From the NCBI GenBank assembly GCA_030835135.1, contig JAUQWO010000076.1, positions 141,102 through 205,101 of the forward strand: a stretch of DNA of 64,000 bases, given 5' to 3'. The translations under genes and the position numbers were made by a program. The notes under the pieces are model-generated. The model was not told the DNA's origin. It made no database searches and saw only the letters and a program-made list of their open reading frames with translations. The DNA comes from Bacteroidota bacterium. GTDB taxonomy: Bacteria > Bacteroidota > Ignavibacteria > UBA10030 > UBA6906. Below are positions 27,300 to 35,538 of the stretch, in pieces; position 1 is the stretch's first letter, and each line of letters begins with the position of its first letter.

Positions 27300-27318
27300 G
27301 ATAAAACGCTGTTTCACA
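27300..27318. promoter_or_regulatory. KdgR-box-like operator over the transcription start of the receptor triad
   Basis: GATAAAACGCTGTTTCACA contains half-sites TAAAAC and GTTTCA separated by 3 nt, the layout of the KdgR box of IclR-family repressors. It shares 15 of 16 core positions (ATAAAACGyTGTTTCA) with the site in front of the IclR gene at 47050-47068. Its position directly after the -10 box suits repression. Confidence 0.72.
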
Positions 27319-27732
27319 GATGAACCACTCCACGGTAGCGGCATTCCCTCGCACGACCGACGTGTCCTGAGCACCCGCGGTTCATCTGTTGTCGTTTCCC
27401 GATGACGTGATTTCCCATAGTTCTCAATTCCTTCCTCAATCAACTTCGAACGGGTGATGCGTGCCCCGAAAGGAGGTCCTCTTCACGGACAGTACACGCT
27501 GCGTTACTGCCACGTGCACTCACATTCCACTATACGATCATTGTGTCAACGGCCGCTGCGCGACGGGCATCGTGCACGGTCTGGTGTTTCTCACGTTGGT
27601 AGGTAGAAGAGCATGACGCGCAAGAGCCCATCGGGGTGTTTCCCACATGAAGTCCTCTCACCGCTCACCTGCGAAGTGGGCAGTCCTGCGAGAGAGCCTT
27701 CATTCAATACCATACTCCAAAGGAGGAGCGAC
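27319..27732 (+). other. Long untranslated leader of the receptor gene
   Basis: About 414 nt lie between the operator and the receptor start. I see no convincing gene. An in-frame upstream ATG at 27613 would add 40 residues that do not look like part of the protein and would hide the signal peptide. The leader contains a full Shine-Dalgarno-like GAAAGGAGG (near 27469-27476) with no start codon at the right distance. A second real one, AAAGGAGG at 27719-27726, belongs to the ATG at 27733. No known riboswitch is recognisable. Confidence 0.5.
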
Positions 27733-30687
27733 ATGAGGCAACCATGGTACACGCTATTCGCCGTTCTCTTGGTGACGCTTGTTCTCGCGACAAGTGTCAC
27801 GCTTGCGGGGAACGGGAAGATCACAGGATCAGTAATGGGTCCGGACGGGGCAGGTTTGGCAGGAGCCAACGTCGTGCTCGTCGGAACCTCTATGGGGGCA
27901 TCTGCTGATGTCAATGGACGGTTCAATGTGTTGAACGTTCCGCCGGGCACCTATCGTATCCGCGCGGCGGCGGTCGGCTTCACCCCACAGGTCATCACCG
28001 ATGTCCGCGTGGGTTCTGATCAGATCGTCACGCTGAAGTTCGATCTCCAGACCGAAGCAGTCGGTCTGGCCGAGGTTGTGATCCAGGCCGAGCGGCCGGT
28101 GGTGGACAAGAGCCAGACGAGTGCACGGTCGCGTTTCTCGGGAGATGATATCGTCTCCCTGCCGGGCGCGGATCTGCAGGCGATGGTCGCCACGTCGGCG
28201 AGCACCTACAAGGGGTTCGTGCGCGGTGGACGCGTCTTTGAAACGAAGACCCTGGTCGATGGTATCGACGTGACCGACCAGTATGCTGCGTGGTATGCTG
28301 ACGTTGCGGGTGGTTCGACGGCCTATCTGACCTACAACGCCGTCACGCGCACGCGTGATGCGCAGAATTCTTCTCTGGTCGAATTGAGCAGGGCCTCTGT
28401 TGAAGAAGCGAACGTGCTGACCGGTGGTGTCGGTTCCGATTACAGCAGCGCGAGCGCCGGTATCATCTCCTACAACCTGCGCGAAGGCCGCGGTGCGTGG
28501 ACGGTCCGTGCGGAAGCACGCATGGGCGCCCAGGGATACAAGAACCTTGGTCCCGATGCGTACAGCGACGACACGACCTACTTCCGTATCCGCGACAACT
28601 ACGCGAGGAGTGCTGCCGCGACGGACCGCGACAAGGCGGCCCGGTTCACCTACTATCGTGACAAGTATTCCTACAGCAAGAAATTCCCCGACATGACCGT
28701 CGACCTCTCGGCGGGTGGTTCGATCACCGAAGACCTGGGTCTGTATCTGACCGGTCGCTGGTACGACTCGCACGGGTTCCTCCCGAACGAGCATACCCGC
28801 AAGTTGAACATGTCGGCGAAAGCGAACTACAACCTGACGCCGTCCATGAAGCTGAACGGTACGTTCCTTCTGGAAGACCGTGGGAACCTGTTCGGCTGGA
28901 AGAACACCGGGTACTCGGATGACTTCCGGTATTTCCTCGAGGGCGTGCCCACGTGGACCGGGACGAACGTCGTGGGAAGCCTGAAGCTGACGCATGTGCT
29001 TTCGCCGGAGACCTACTACGAAGTGCAGGCCAGCATCGTGAACGATCATTCGCTCCGTGGATTCTCCGATGACGACAATGACGGCATCGTGGAGATCGGC
29101 GAGAATGGCGCGTATCTCGAGTGGGCAGACACCGCACAGGTGAACCGCTACATGGCGAATGCCGGCAACGCGCAGATGAACAAATTCTTCTCGCCGACGC
29201 CGAGGAACGAAACCGCCAGCGAGAACACCGTGATCATGTCCGGCGCCGCGAACCTGAAGATCGCCCGCCCGGGTATCTACTATGAGAACTTCGTCAACCA
29301 GGTGATCACGGCGAAGGCCGATATGACCTCGCAGGTGGACGTGCACCATCAGCTGCGTGGTGGTCTGCAGGCCCGCTTCCACAACCTGGACATGACCCGC
29401 CGCGCGGGCTACATCGGCGGCGTGTTCTCGACGTACAAGAACTACAGTGAAGAGATTTGGAACGTCAAGCCGTCCGAGTACAGTGCCTATGTGCAGGACC
29501 GCATGGAGTATGCCGGGTTGATCATCAACCTCGGTCTGCGTCTGGATGGTCTGAGCCTCGGTGCGGGCGACTTTGCGAACTTCTTCGCGCCGTTCACGGA
29601 CACGAAGGATGCCGCGGGTGGCAGCGTGCGCGTGCCGGTGCGTGGTGCGGATGCCGACATCAAGTGGTTCTTCTCGCCCCGCCTGGGCGTGTCGCATCCC
29701 ATCAGCGACGACGCGGCGATGTATTTCTCCTTCTCGCGCCAGCAGCAGTCGCAGCCGTTCTCCAAGCTGTACACCAACTATGCCGACTTCGGCAATCCGT
29801 CGCTGCCGGTGGAAGTGCGCACGAACCAGGACCCGATCCAGTCCACGAACTATGATCTGGGTATCCAGTGGGCATTCCTCAATGGCTACGGTGTCGATAT
29901 CAACGCGTTCTACAAGGACATCCAGAGCTACGGCGGAACGGGTCTCGTGATCACCCCGCTGGCCCCCTGGAGGAGCTACAACATCAATACCGAATTCGGG
30001 TATGCCGATTCCCGCGGTGTTGAGCTCACGGTCAAGAAGATGCTCATGCCGGTGACGGATTTCCTCGCGATCGGCGGACGCATCGCGTATGCCTACAGCT
30101 ATGTGAAGCAGTCGGTCTATGCAGGCGGCAACCAGACGTCCTATTCGACGGTCGGCGGCGACAGTGCCAAGTATGCCGGTTCGTTGCCGTGGACGGACAT
30201 CAAGTATTGGAACACCATCGAGCGTAACGTGCTCGGCGGCAACAGCACCCTGCTTGGTGGGTACGACCGCACGCACCGTTTGACGTACAACCTCGTCCTC
30301 CGGTTCCCGGAAGAGATCACGCTGTCCAGCATCGGTACGTTCCAGAGCGGCTTCTTCTATCCGCTGACCCTGGGCGATCCGCGCAAGCGCGAACTCGGCC
30401 AGTCGCCGATGACGAAGCAGATCGATTTCCGTCTTGAGAAAGCCTTCACGCTCCCCGGTCTCGGCCGCGTGGCCGCGTACGTGGATGTGCTGAATGCGTT
30501 CGGATGGGAGAACATCATTGCGTACAATAGCACCAACGTTGGTCAGATCGCGTGGGAACGGACCGGTGATCCGACCGGTGGTCCGACGATCAACCGTCCC
30601 ATTGGTATCTCGTCTGCCGGTAACGACGGCTCCATGATCTATGATGTTCCGAGGCAGATCTTCTTTGGCCTGACGGTCAATTTCTAG
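27733..30687 (+). CDS. TonB-dependent outer-membrane receptor (SusC/CirA-like) with carboxypeptidase-D-like N-terminal domain
   Basis: 984 aa. The ATG at 27733 has a perfect ribosome site (AAAGGAGG) and begins a signal peptide (MRQPWYTLF...SVTLA). Residues about 28-110 are a carboxypeptidase-regulatory-like beta-sandwich ('GSVMGPDGAGLAGANVVLVG', 'VPPGTYRIRAAAVGF'). The plug domain follows ('TLVDGIDVTDQY'), then a long beta-barrel rich in aromatic and glycine residues that ends in a terminal aromatic, 'GLTVNF'. It should import a substrate through the outer membrane using TonB energy. It is first in a three-gene unit with the secreted-tail protein (54-bp gap) and a PorV-like protein. No SusD-type lipoprotein follows, unlike canonical Bacteroidota glycan loci. 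Confidence 0.93.
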   Translation: MRQPWYTLFAVLLVTLVLATSVTLAGNGKITGSVMGPDGAGLAGANVVLVGTSMGASADVNGRFNVLNVPPGTYRIRAAAVGFTPQVITDVRVGSDQIVTLKFDLQTEAVGLAEVVIQAERPVVDKSQTSARSRFSGDDIVSLPGADLQAMVATSASTYKGFVRGGRVFETKTLVDGIDVTDQYAAWYADVAGGSTAYLTYNAVTRTRDAQNSSLVELSRASVEEANVLTGGVGSDYSSASAGIISYNLREGRGAWTVRAEARMGAQGYKNLGPDAYSDDTTYFRIRDNYARSAAATDRDKAARFTYYRDKYSYSKKFPDMTVDLSAGGSITEDLGLYLTGRWYDSHGFLPNEHTRKLNMSAKANYNLTPSMKLNGTFLLEDRGNLFGWKNTGYSDDFRYFLEGVPTWTGTNVVGSLKLTHVLSPETYYEVQASIVNDHSLRGFSDDDNDGIVEIGENGAYLEWADTAQVNRYMANAGNAQMNKFFSPTPRNETASENTVIMSGAANLKIARPGIYYENFVNQVITAKADMTSQVDVHHQLRGGLQARFHNLDMTRRAGYIGGVFSTYKNYSEEIWNVKPSEYSAYVQDRMEYAGLIINLGLRLDGLSLGAGDFANFFAPFTDTKDAAGGSVRVPVRGADADIKWFFSPRLGVSHPISDDAAMYFSFSRQQQSQPFSKLYTNYADFGNPSLPVEVRTNQDPIQSTNYDLGIQWAFLNGYGVDINAFYKDIQSYGGTGLVITPLAPWRSYNINTEFGYADSRGVELTVKKMLMPVTDFLAIGGRIAYAYSYVKQSVYAGGNQTSYSTVGGDSAKYAGSLPWTDIKYWNTIERNVLGGNSTLLGGYDRTHRLTYNLVLRFPEEITLSSIGTFQSGFFYPLTLGDPRKRELGQSPMTKQIDFRLEKAFTLPGLGRVAAYVDVLNAFGWENIIAYNSTNVGQIAWERTGDPTGGPTINRPIGISSAGNDGSMIYDVPRQIFFGLTVNF

Positions 30688-30741
30688 GATCTGGACATCC
30701 GGACGACATCAACGGAACTCAATGACAAAGGAAGTTTCACT

Positions 30742-33228
30742 ATGAATACATTTCGAAGCCAACAACGGACTGCCGGTGCCCTGGTTCTCCTGGTGACCGT
30801 GCTGCTGTTGACAGGAGCCAGTGTGGCGGTCCTCGCTCAGAACAAGGTGTCTTCGACACTCGATCCTGCGGCCGGCAAGGGTATGCTGGTTGCCGGTGAG
30901 CTGTGGGATTCGTACATGCCGCTGAACAAGGGACCATTCTACAGCGAAGCGACGGTCGATCTTCTCCGTGTCTTCCGCATCGGGAATTTCGATCGCCAGT
31001 GGTCCTCCCCGACCCACATGTGGCCGGGCGGATGGAATTTCGGTGCGTTCTGGAACAAGAACATGGAATTCACCGTGTGGGATCCGGATGCAACGTTCAA
31101 TCCCGCGACCATCGGCGGTGTGGCCAATCCGTCATACTTCGCGGCAGCGGGTGCGAACTATGCCTACCTGAGCTATCCGAACCTGTCACGCTCAAAGACC
31201 ATCCCGGGTGTCGGCAATGCCCAGCGGGACTATGCGCGCGAGACGAAGTGGGTGGATGCCCAGAAGCGTCACCACGTGATGTATGAGGCCGCCCATCCGA
31301 CGACCGTTGGCGTGGATGTGAAGTACCGGATCTTCCAGTATTCGTTGAACTGGAACAACATGAACGACTTCATCCTCGTCGAGCTCACGTTCACGAACAC
31401 CGGTGTCGTGGATATGAATGCCGACGGCGTCGCCGAGAAGACCAACCATGTGATCGAAGGTCTGGCGATGTCGCTGCACGGCGAATATATGTCAGCGTAT
31501 TCTCTGAACGAAGGTGCCGGCCGCGGCAACGCATTCTTTGCGCAGCGTGCGATCGGGTACATGGGTGACAACGATGCGAGCGGCGCACCCTGGGCCATGC
31601 ATGTTGCATTCCCTGGTGAGAGCGGCCCGGGTCTCAAGGATATGGGTATCTTCGCAGGCCCGCAGCGTTATGCGGCTGATGTGTGGAGCGCCTGGACGTG
31701 CCTGGGTGCGAAAGATGCGACCGGCACCGATTTCCCGACGCGGTTCGGTACCCCGGCAGTGGGTACGGGCGCGGAGCGCGGTTGGTACATGACCGCCGGC
31801 GTCGGTAAGGGCTTCAGCATCGGCAATGGCGATCCGAAGGACGGCTTCATTGGCGCCATGGGCGCGTACTTCATCGATGGCGGCAAGTCGCTGGACAAGA
31901 CCAAGTTCAATCTGGCCGCGAATCCGAATCTCTTCGACGCAGGGAGCACGGCGGGTGATCTCCGGACGTTCGTGTTGAAATCCTCCGGCCGCACCGCACC
32001 GTCGGGCGATCTGAAGTCCACGAACGGGTTCGTGGTGAATCCGTATGAACCCAGCTGGACGAAGGGCTACACCGCGGCGAACAACTTCGACGGCGACGGC
32101 TTCCTGGGCGTTGGTCCGTTCAAGCTGGAAGTGAACCAGAGCGTCACGATCACCTTCGCCATCGCCGGCGGTTATCGCCTCCAGGGCGTCGCGAATGCGA
32201 TCGGTGCCGCACGCTGGGTCTATCAGAACAAGATCGATGCCGACTACAATCTCCCGACGGCACTCGAGTATCCTGCCGTGCCGGAAATAAAGGTCGACAA
32301 TACGTTGACGAAGTCCATCCGCGTGCGCTGGGACAACCGTGCAGAGACCGGCGACTTCGCGGGCTACAAGGTGTACCGTGCTGGTCTGTCGGAGCAGGTG
32401 GACTGGCTCGCGACCGGTATGCGTGGCCTGGATGAGTACTGGCGCAACATGACGCCGGGTCCGACCCCTGCCAGCTTGCTGAAGCCGATCAACCCGAACT
32501 TCACGGCGCAGTCGTTCGTCGCCGGACGCAATGGCGTGCCCGATGGTTGGGGACCCTACACGCTGATGGCCGTCATTCCGGCCGCCAGCAAGGGGACGTA
32601 TGCCGATGCTTCCGCTCCCGGTTACAACTATTCATGGGAAGACAAGGCCGTCGACGTTGGCTTCAAGTACTGGTACTACGTTGCGGCCTATACGAGCACC
32701 GGCCGTACGATGCCCGGCCTGGTGTCGTTCAGCAACCAGACCACCACGGACTTCGTCGAGACGTCCAACATCAACAGGAACGGCGCGAGCGGTCTGTGGA
32801 TGAACACGTATCCGTTCGCCACGCTGAATACCTTCTTCCCGAAGACCTCCGCGGGCCAGAAGGACATCGGCGCAGGCTTCATCGTGAAGTCCGCCCTTGC
32901 GAATCCGGCAGACCTCGTCTCCGGGAAGACGAAGGTCGTCGTGACGCCGAACCCGTACAAGAAGAAGGCTTTGTTCGACAACGCCACCCTGGCGTATGAC
33001 CACAAGGTGACGTTCATGAATCTGCCCGGCAGGGCGAAGATCACGATCCTTGATGTCTCCGGCCAGGTCGTCGATGTCATCGATTTCGCATCGACCGATC
33101 CGAACAACGGAAGCACCTTCTGGGATATGTTCTCCAAGGATGGTGTTGAAGTGGCCAGCGGCCTCTATATCTACGTCGTGGAGTATGATGGTGGCCAGCA
33201 GGTCGGCTACTTCTCGATCCTGCGCTAA
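30742..33228 (+). CDS. Large secreted protein with FlgD-Ig/type IX secretion-like C-terminal tail, partner of the receptor
   Basis: 828 aa with a signal peptide (about 1-33). Residues ~35-510 form a domain I do not recognise, rich in Trp, Tyr and Gly. Around 515-560 there is a fibronectin-III-like strand pattern ('SIRVRWDNRAETGDFAGYKVYRAG'). The last ~95 residues are a FlgD-Ig or Por-secretion-like tail ('VVVTPNPYKKK', 'ITILDVSGQVVDVIDF', 'GLYIYVVEYDGG'), the kind of signal that sends proteins across the outer membrane by type IX secretion. Ribosome site AAAGGAAG. Placed between the receptor and a PorV-like protein, it may be the surface-exposed substrate-binding partner that replaces SusD; this role is inferred from position only. 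Confidence 0.8.
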   Translation: MNTFRSQQRTAGALVLLVTVLLLTGASVAVLAQNKVSSTLDPAAGKGMLVAGELWDSYMPLNKGPFYSEATVDLLRVFRIGNFDRQWSSPTHMWPGGWNFGAFWNKNMEFTVWDPDATFNPATIGGVANPSYFAAAGANYAYLSYPNLSRSKTIPGVGNAQRDYARETKWVDAQKRHHVMYEAAHPTTVGVDVKYRIFQYSLNWNNMNDFILVELTFTNTGVVDMNADGVAEKTNHVIEGLAMSLHGEYMSAYSLNEGAGRGNAFFAQRAIGYMGDNDASGAPWAMHVAFPGESGPGLKDMGIFAGPQRYAADVWSAWTCLGAKDATGTDFPTRFGTPAVGTGAERGWYMTAGVGKGFSIGNGDPKDGFIGAMGAYFIDGGKSLDKTKFNLAANPNLFDAGSTAGDLRTFVLKSSGRTAPSGDLKSTNGFVVNPYEPSWTKGYTAANNFDGDGFLGVGPFKLEVNQSVTITFAIAGGYRLQGVANAIGAARWVYQNKIDADYNLPTALEYPAVPEIKVDNTLTKSIRVRWDNRAETGDFAGYKVYRAGLSEQVDWLATGMRGLDEYWRNMTPGPTPASLLKPINPNFTAQSFVAGRNGVPDGWGPYTLMAVIPAASKGTYADASAPGYNYSWEDKAVDVGFKYWYYVAAYTSTGRTMPGLVSFSNQTTTDFVETSNINRNGASGLWMNTYPFATLNTFFPKTSAGQKDIGAGFIVKSALANPADLVSGKTKVVVTPNPYKKKALFDNATLAYDHKVTFMNLPGRAKITILDVSGQVVDVIDFASTDPNNGSTFWDMFSKDGVEVASGLYIYVVEYDGGQQVGYFSILR

Positions 33229-33282
33229 TACGGCGCGCGAAACGAACAATGATCTCATAGAAATCATGATGAGGCGAAAACG

Positions 33283-34269
33283 ATGAAATCAATAAGGATC
33301 CTGTTGACATGCCTGTTTGCGGTGTTGCTGGTGGCCCAATCGGGCATCGCGCAGAACCGCAAGGCTGGCTTGACCGGGGCGGCCTTCCTGAAGGTCGGCG
33401 TCGGGGCGCGCAATGTCGCCCTCGGTAGTGCAGTGACGGCCCTCCCGGGTGATGTAACGCAAATGTTCTACAATCCTGCCGGCATCGCTCTGAAGGATCA
33501 GACCATGCAGGCATCGTTCACGTACAACAAGTGGATCGCGGATATCGGTCACAATGCCGCCGCCGTGTCGTACAATATCGAAGGGGTCGGCACCGTCGGT
33601 GTCGGCTTCATTTCCTTCGGTCTGTCCGGCATCGAAGCGTCACGTGACAAGACCGATGATGTGACCTCGCCGACCTACGACTATCGTGACATGGCGTATC
33701 AGGTGTCGTTCTCCCGCTATGTCGTGGATCAGCTCGCCCTCGGTATCACCGTGAAGGGGATCAACCAGTCGATCGATGGTGTCTCCGCCTCGGCCATTGC
33801 CCTGGACTTCGGTTCGGTCTATCACATCGGCGTCCTGGACTGGACGATCGGTGCGCGGTTCAATAACCTCGGGTCGGATCTGCTGTACTATGATATCGCA
33901 TCCGCCCTCCCGATGCAGTTCAGCATCGGCACGGCAATCAAACCCTACAAGAATGAGATGATGGGTGTGATGGTTGCCCTGGACGCCGTGAAGCCGCAGG
34001 ACGGACCGCAGTATGTGTACGGCGGTCTGGAACTGAGCTTCATGGATATGGTCGCGCTGCGTGGCGGGTACAAGTTCAACTACTCCGGGACCGACGAGGT
34101 CACCGGGACCGGCTCCAACGCGGTCATCTCGACGATCGAAGGGGTCTCGGCCGGTGCCGGTCTCCGTACGAACTTCGAGGGCTATGCCATCGGCTTCGAC
34201 TACTCGTTCACCCAGATGGATCTGCTGAAAGCAGCGCATCGCTTCACGCTCACAATCGGTATGAAGTAA
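33283..34269 (+). CDS. PorV/PorQ-family outer-membrane beta-barrel protein
   Basis: 328 aa with a signal peptide ending near 'SGIAQ'. The N-terminal block 'GAAFLKVGVGARNVALGSAVTAL' followed by 'MFYNPAGIALKDQTMQASF' is typical of PorV/PorQ and UPF0164 proteins, which form OmpX/FadL-like barrels. In type IX secretion PorV shuttles substrates to the attachment machinery, and related copies are often encoded beside TonB receptors in Ignavibacteria-like genomes. GAGG lies 8 bp before the ATG. As third gene of the triad it likely helps secrete or display the 828-residue protein. A hairpin follows its stop. Confidence 0.88.
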   Translation: MKSIRILLTCLFAVLLVAQSGIAQNRKAGLTGAAFLKVGVGARNVALGSAVTALPGDVTQMFYNPAGIALKDQTMQASFTYNKWIADIGHNAAAVSYNIEGVGTVGVGFISFGLSGIEASRDKTDDVTSPTYDYRDMAYQVSFSRYVVDQLALGITVKGINQSIDGVSASAIALDFGSVYHIGVLDWTIGARFNNLGSDLLYYDIASALPMQFSIGTAIKPYKNEMMGVMVALDAVKPQDGPQYVYGGLELSFMDMVALRGGYKFNYSGTDEVTGTGSNAVISTIEGVSAGAGLRTNFEGYAIGFDYSFTQMDLLKAAHRFTLTIGMK

Positions 34270-34281
34270 CGCCGTATGGCT

Positions 34282-34317
34282 GCCGGCAGGTCAACGTCTA
34301 CCCCGCGACCTGCCGGC
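34282..34317 (+). terminator. Hairpin after the receptor triad
   Basis: A perfect 11-bp stem (GCCGGCAGGTC / GACCTGCCGGC) closes a 14-nt loop, beginning 12 bp after the PorV-like stop codon. No U-tract follows, so termination may be Rho-assisted or partial. Confidence 0.55.
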
Positions 34318-34362
34318 GGTCCTGTGTCCCGAAGGGGTGATCTCCTTGCCGTATATGCGTCG

Positions 34363-34388
34363 AGCGAGGGTGATCGCCCCTTCTCGCT
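34363..34388 (+). terminator. Second, weaker hairpin before the MetE-like gene
   Basis: AGCGAG (34363-34368) pairs with CTCGCT (34383-34388), with a short inner GG/CC pairing, and is followed by two Ts. The 216-bp gap that holds both hairpins shows no other gene or recognisable riboswitch. Confidence 0.3.
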
Positions 34389-34485
34389 TTCGTGCCGTTC
34401 CCCCGGGTGGCACACCGTGAGACACCCGCCGCACGCGCGGCGATCGCGGCCACACCCGGCACCATCACCATGCGAGGCTTGACCC

Positions 34486-35508
34486 ATGCTCCCGCTTCTT
34501 CCTACGACCGTCATCGGCAGCTACTCCTTTCCCTCCTGGCTTGGCAAGGTCAGGGAATTCGGCACCGCCGGCACGCTGACCCCCCAGCAGGCCGCCGAGG
34601 CCCACGATGCCGCCGTGCGCGCCGTCATCCATGACCAGGAACTCGCCGGCGTGGATATCATCACCGATGGCGAGATCCGCCGCGAGACCATGGTGAATTT
34701 CTTCTCCATGCGGATCCATGGCTTCGACATGAGCGGGAAGATGAAAGCCATCGGGAATCTCGATCCGTCCATCCAGATGCTCGACCCCGTGGTGCGCGAG
34801 AAGGTGCGCCGCAAGCAGGGATTGGGCATGGACGAGCACTTCCGCTTCCTGCAGGCCAACGCCCGCCATGCAACCAAGGTCTGTGTCACCGGTCCGCAGA
34901 TGCTCGCCAAACGGGCCACGAATGAATTCTATCCGTCGGACAAGGAACTGATCTTCGATCTCACGGACATCCTGAACGAAGAGCTCCGTGGGCTCGTCGT
35001 CGCGGGGTGCACCTTCATTCAGATCGATGAGCCGATCTGGGTGGGCTATCCGCAGGATATGCCCTGGCTCGTGGAATCGTTCAACCGGCTCATTGCGGGC
35101 GTCAAGGCGAAGATCGCCCTGCATGTCTGCTACGGCAATTACCAGTTGAAGAAACTGTTCACCGGCCAGTATGCCGAGCTGTTCCCGGCGATCCTCGATA
35201 CCAATGCCGACCAGATCAGTCTGGAATTCGCGGTGTCCGACGGTGTCGGACTCGAACTGTTCAAGCAGTACCCGACCACCAAAGAGGTGGTGGTGGGTGT
35301 GATCGATGTGAAGGATGAGGCGGTGGAAACGCCGGCGACCGTGGCCAGCCGCATCCGCCATGCCCTGACATTCATCCCGGCGGAGAAGATGTTCATCAGT
35401 CCGGACTGCGGCATGAAGTTCATGCCGCGCGACCGGGCGTTCGCGAAACTCAAAGCAATGGTCGACGGGGCAGCGATCGTCCGCGCCGAACTCACCGGCA
35501 CACGGTAA
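34486..35508 (+). CDS. MetE C-terminal-like (cobalamin-independent methionine synthase superfamily) zinc methyltransferase
   Basis: 340 aa, the size of the single catalytic domain rather than full MetE (~750 aa). It starts with the family-typical 'LLPTTVIGSYSFP'. The zinc ligands match MetE: H213 and C215 in 'ALHVCYGNY', E247 in 'ISLEFAV' and C308 in 'SPDCGMKF'. 'IQIDEP' (179-183) is the conserved strand motif. Stand-alone proteins of this kind transfer a methyl group to a thiol, but the methyl donor is often unknown because the folate-binding N-terminal half is absent. Here it opens the right-arm gene series after the receptor triad. It could recycle methyl groups released from methylated sugars, which is speculation. 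Confidence 0.85.
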   Translation: MLPLLPTTVIGSYSFPSWLGKVREFGTAGTLTPQQAAEAHDAAVRAVIHDQELAGVDIITDGEIRRETMVNFFSMRIHGFDMSGKMKAIGNLDPSIQMLDPVVREKVRRKQGLGMDEHFRFLQANARHATKVCVTGPQMLAKRATNEFYPSDKELIFDLTDILNEELRGLVVAGCTFIQIDEPIWVGYPQDMPWLVESFNRLIAGVKAKIALHVCYGNYQLKKLFTGQYAELFPAILDTNADQISLEFAVSDGVGLELFKQYPTTKEVVVGVIDVKDEAVETPATVASRIRHALTFIPAEKMFISPDCGMKFMPRDRAFAKLKAMVDGAAIVRAELTGTR

Positions 35509-35538
35509 CATCGTTCCCACGACACAACAGGCAGTCGT

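Noticed and set aside
27613-27732. N-terminal extension of the TonB receptor from an upstream ATG
   Set aside because: The extension is not hydrophobic or conserved-looking, lacks a ribosome site and would bury the signal peptide; the ATG at 27733 has a perfect one.
27829-30276. 815-codon open frame on the minus strand opposite the TonB receptor
   Set aside because: It is a mirror of the receptor coding sequence produced by high GC at third positions; its translation is rich in R, H and V, without any domain pattern, signal or ribosome site.
30742-33228. SusD-type lipoprotein as partner of the TonB receptor
   Set aside because: No lipobox, no TPR-like helical pattern, and a type IX secretion-like C-terminal tail instead.
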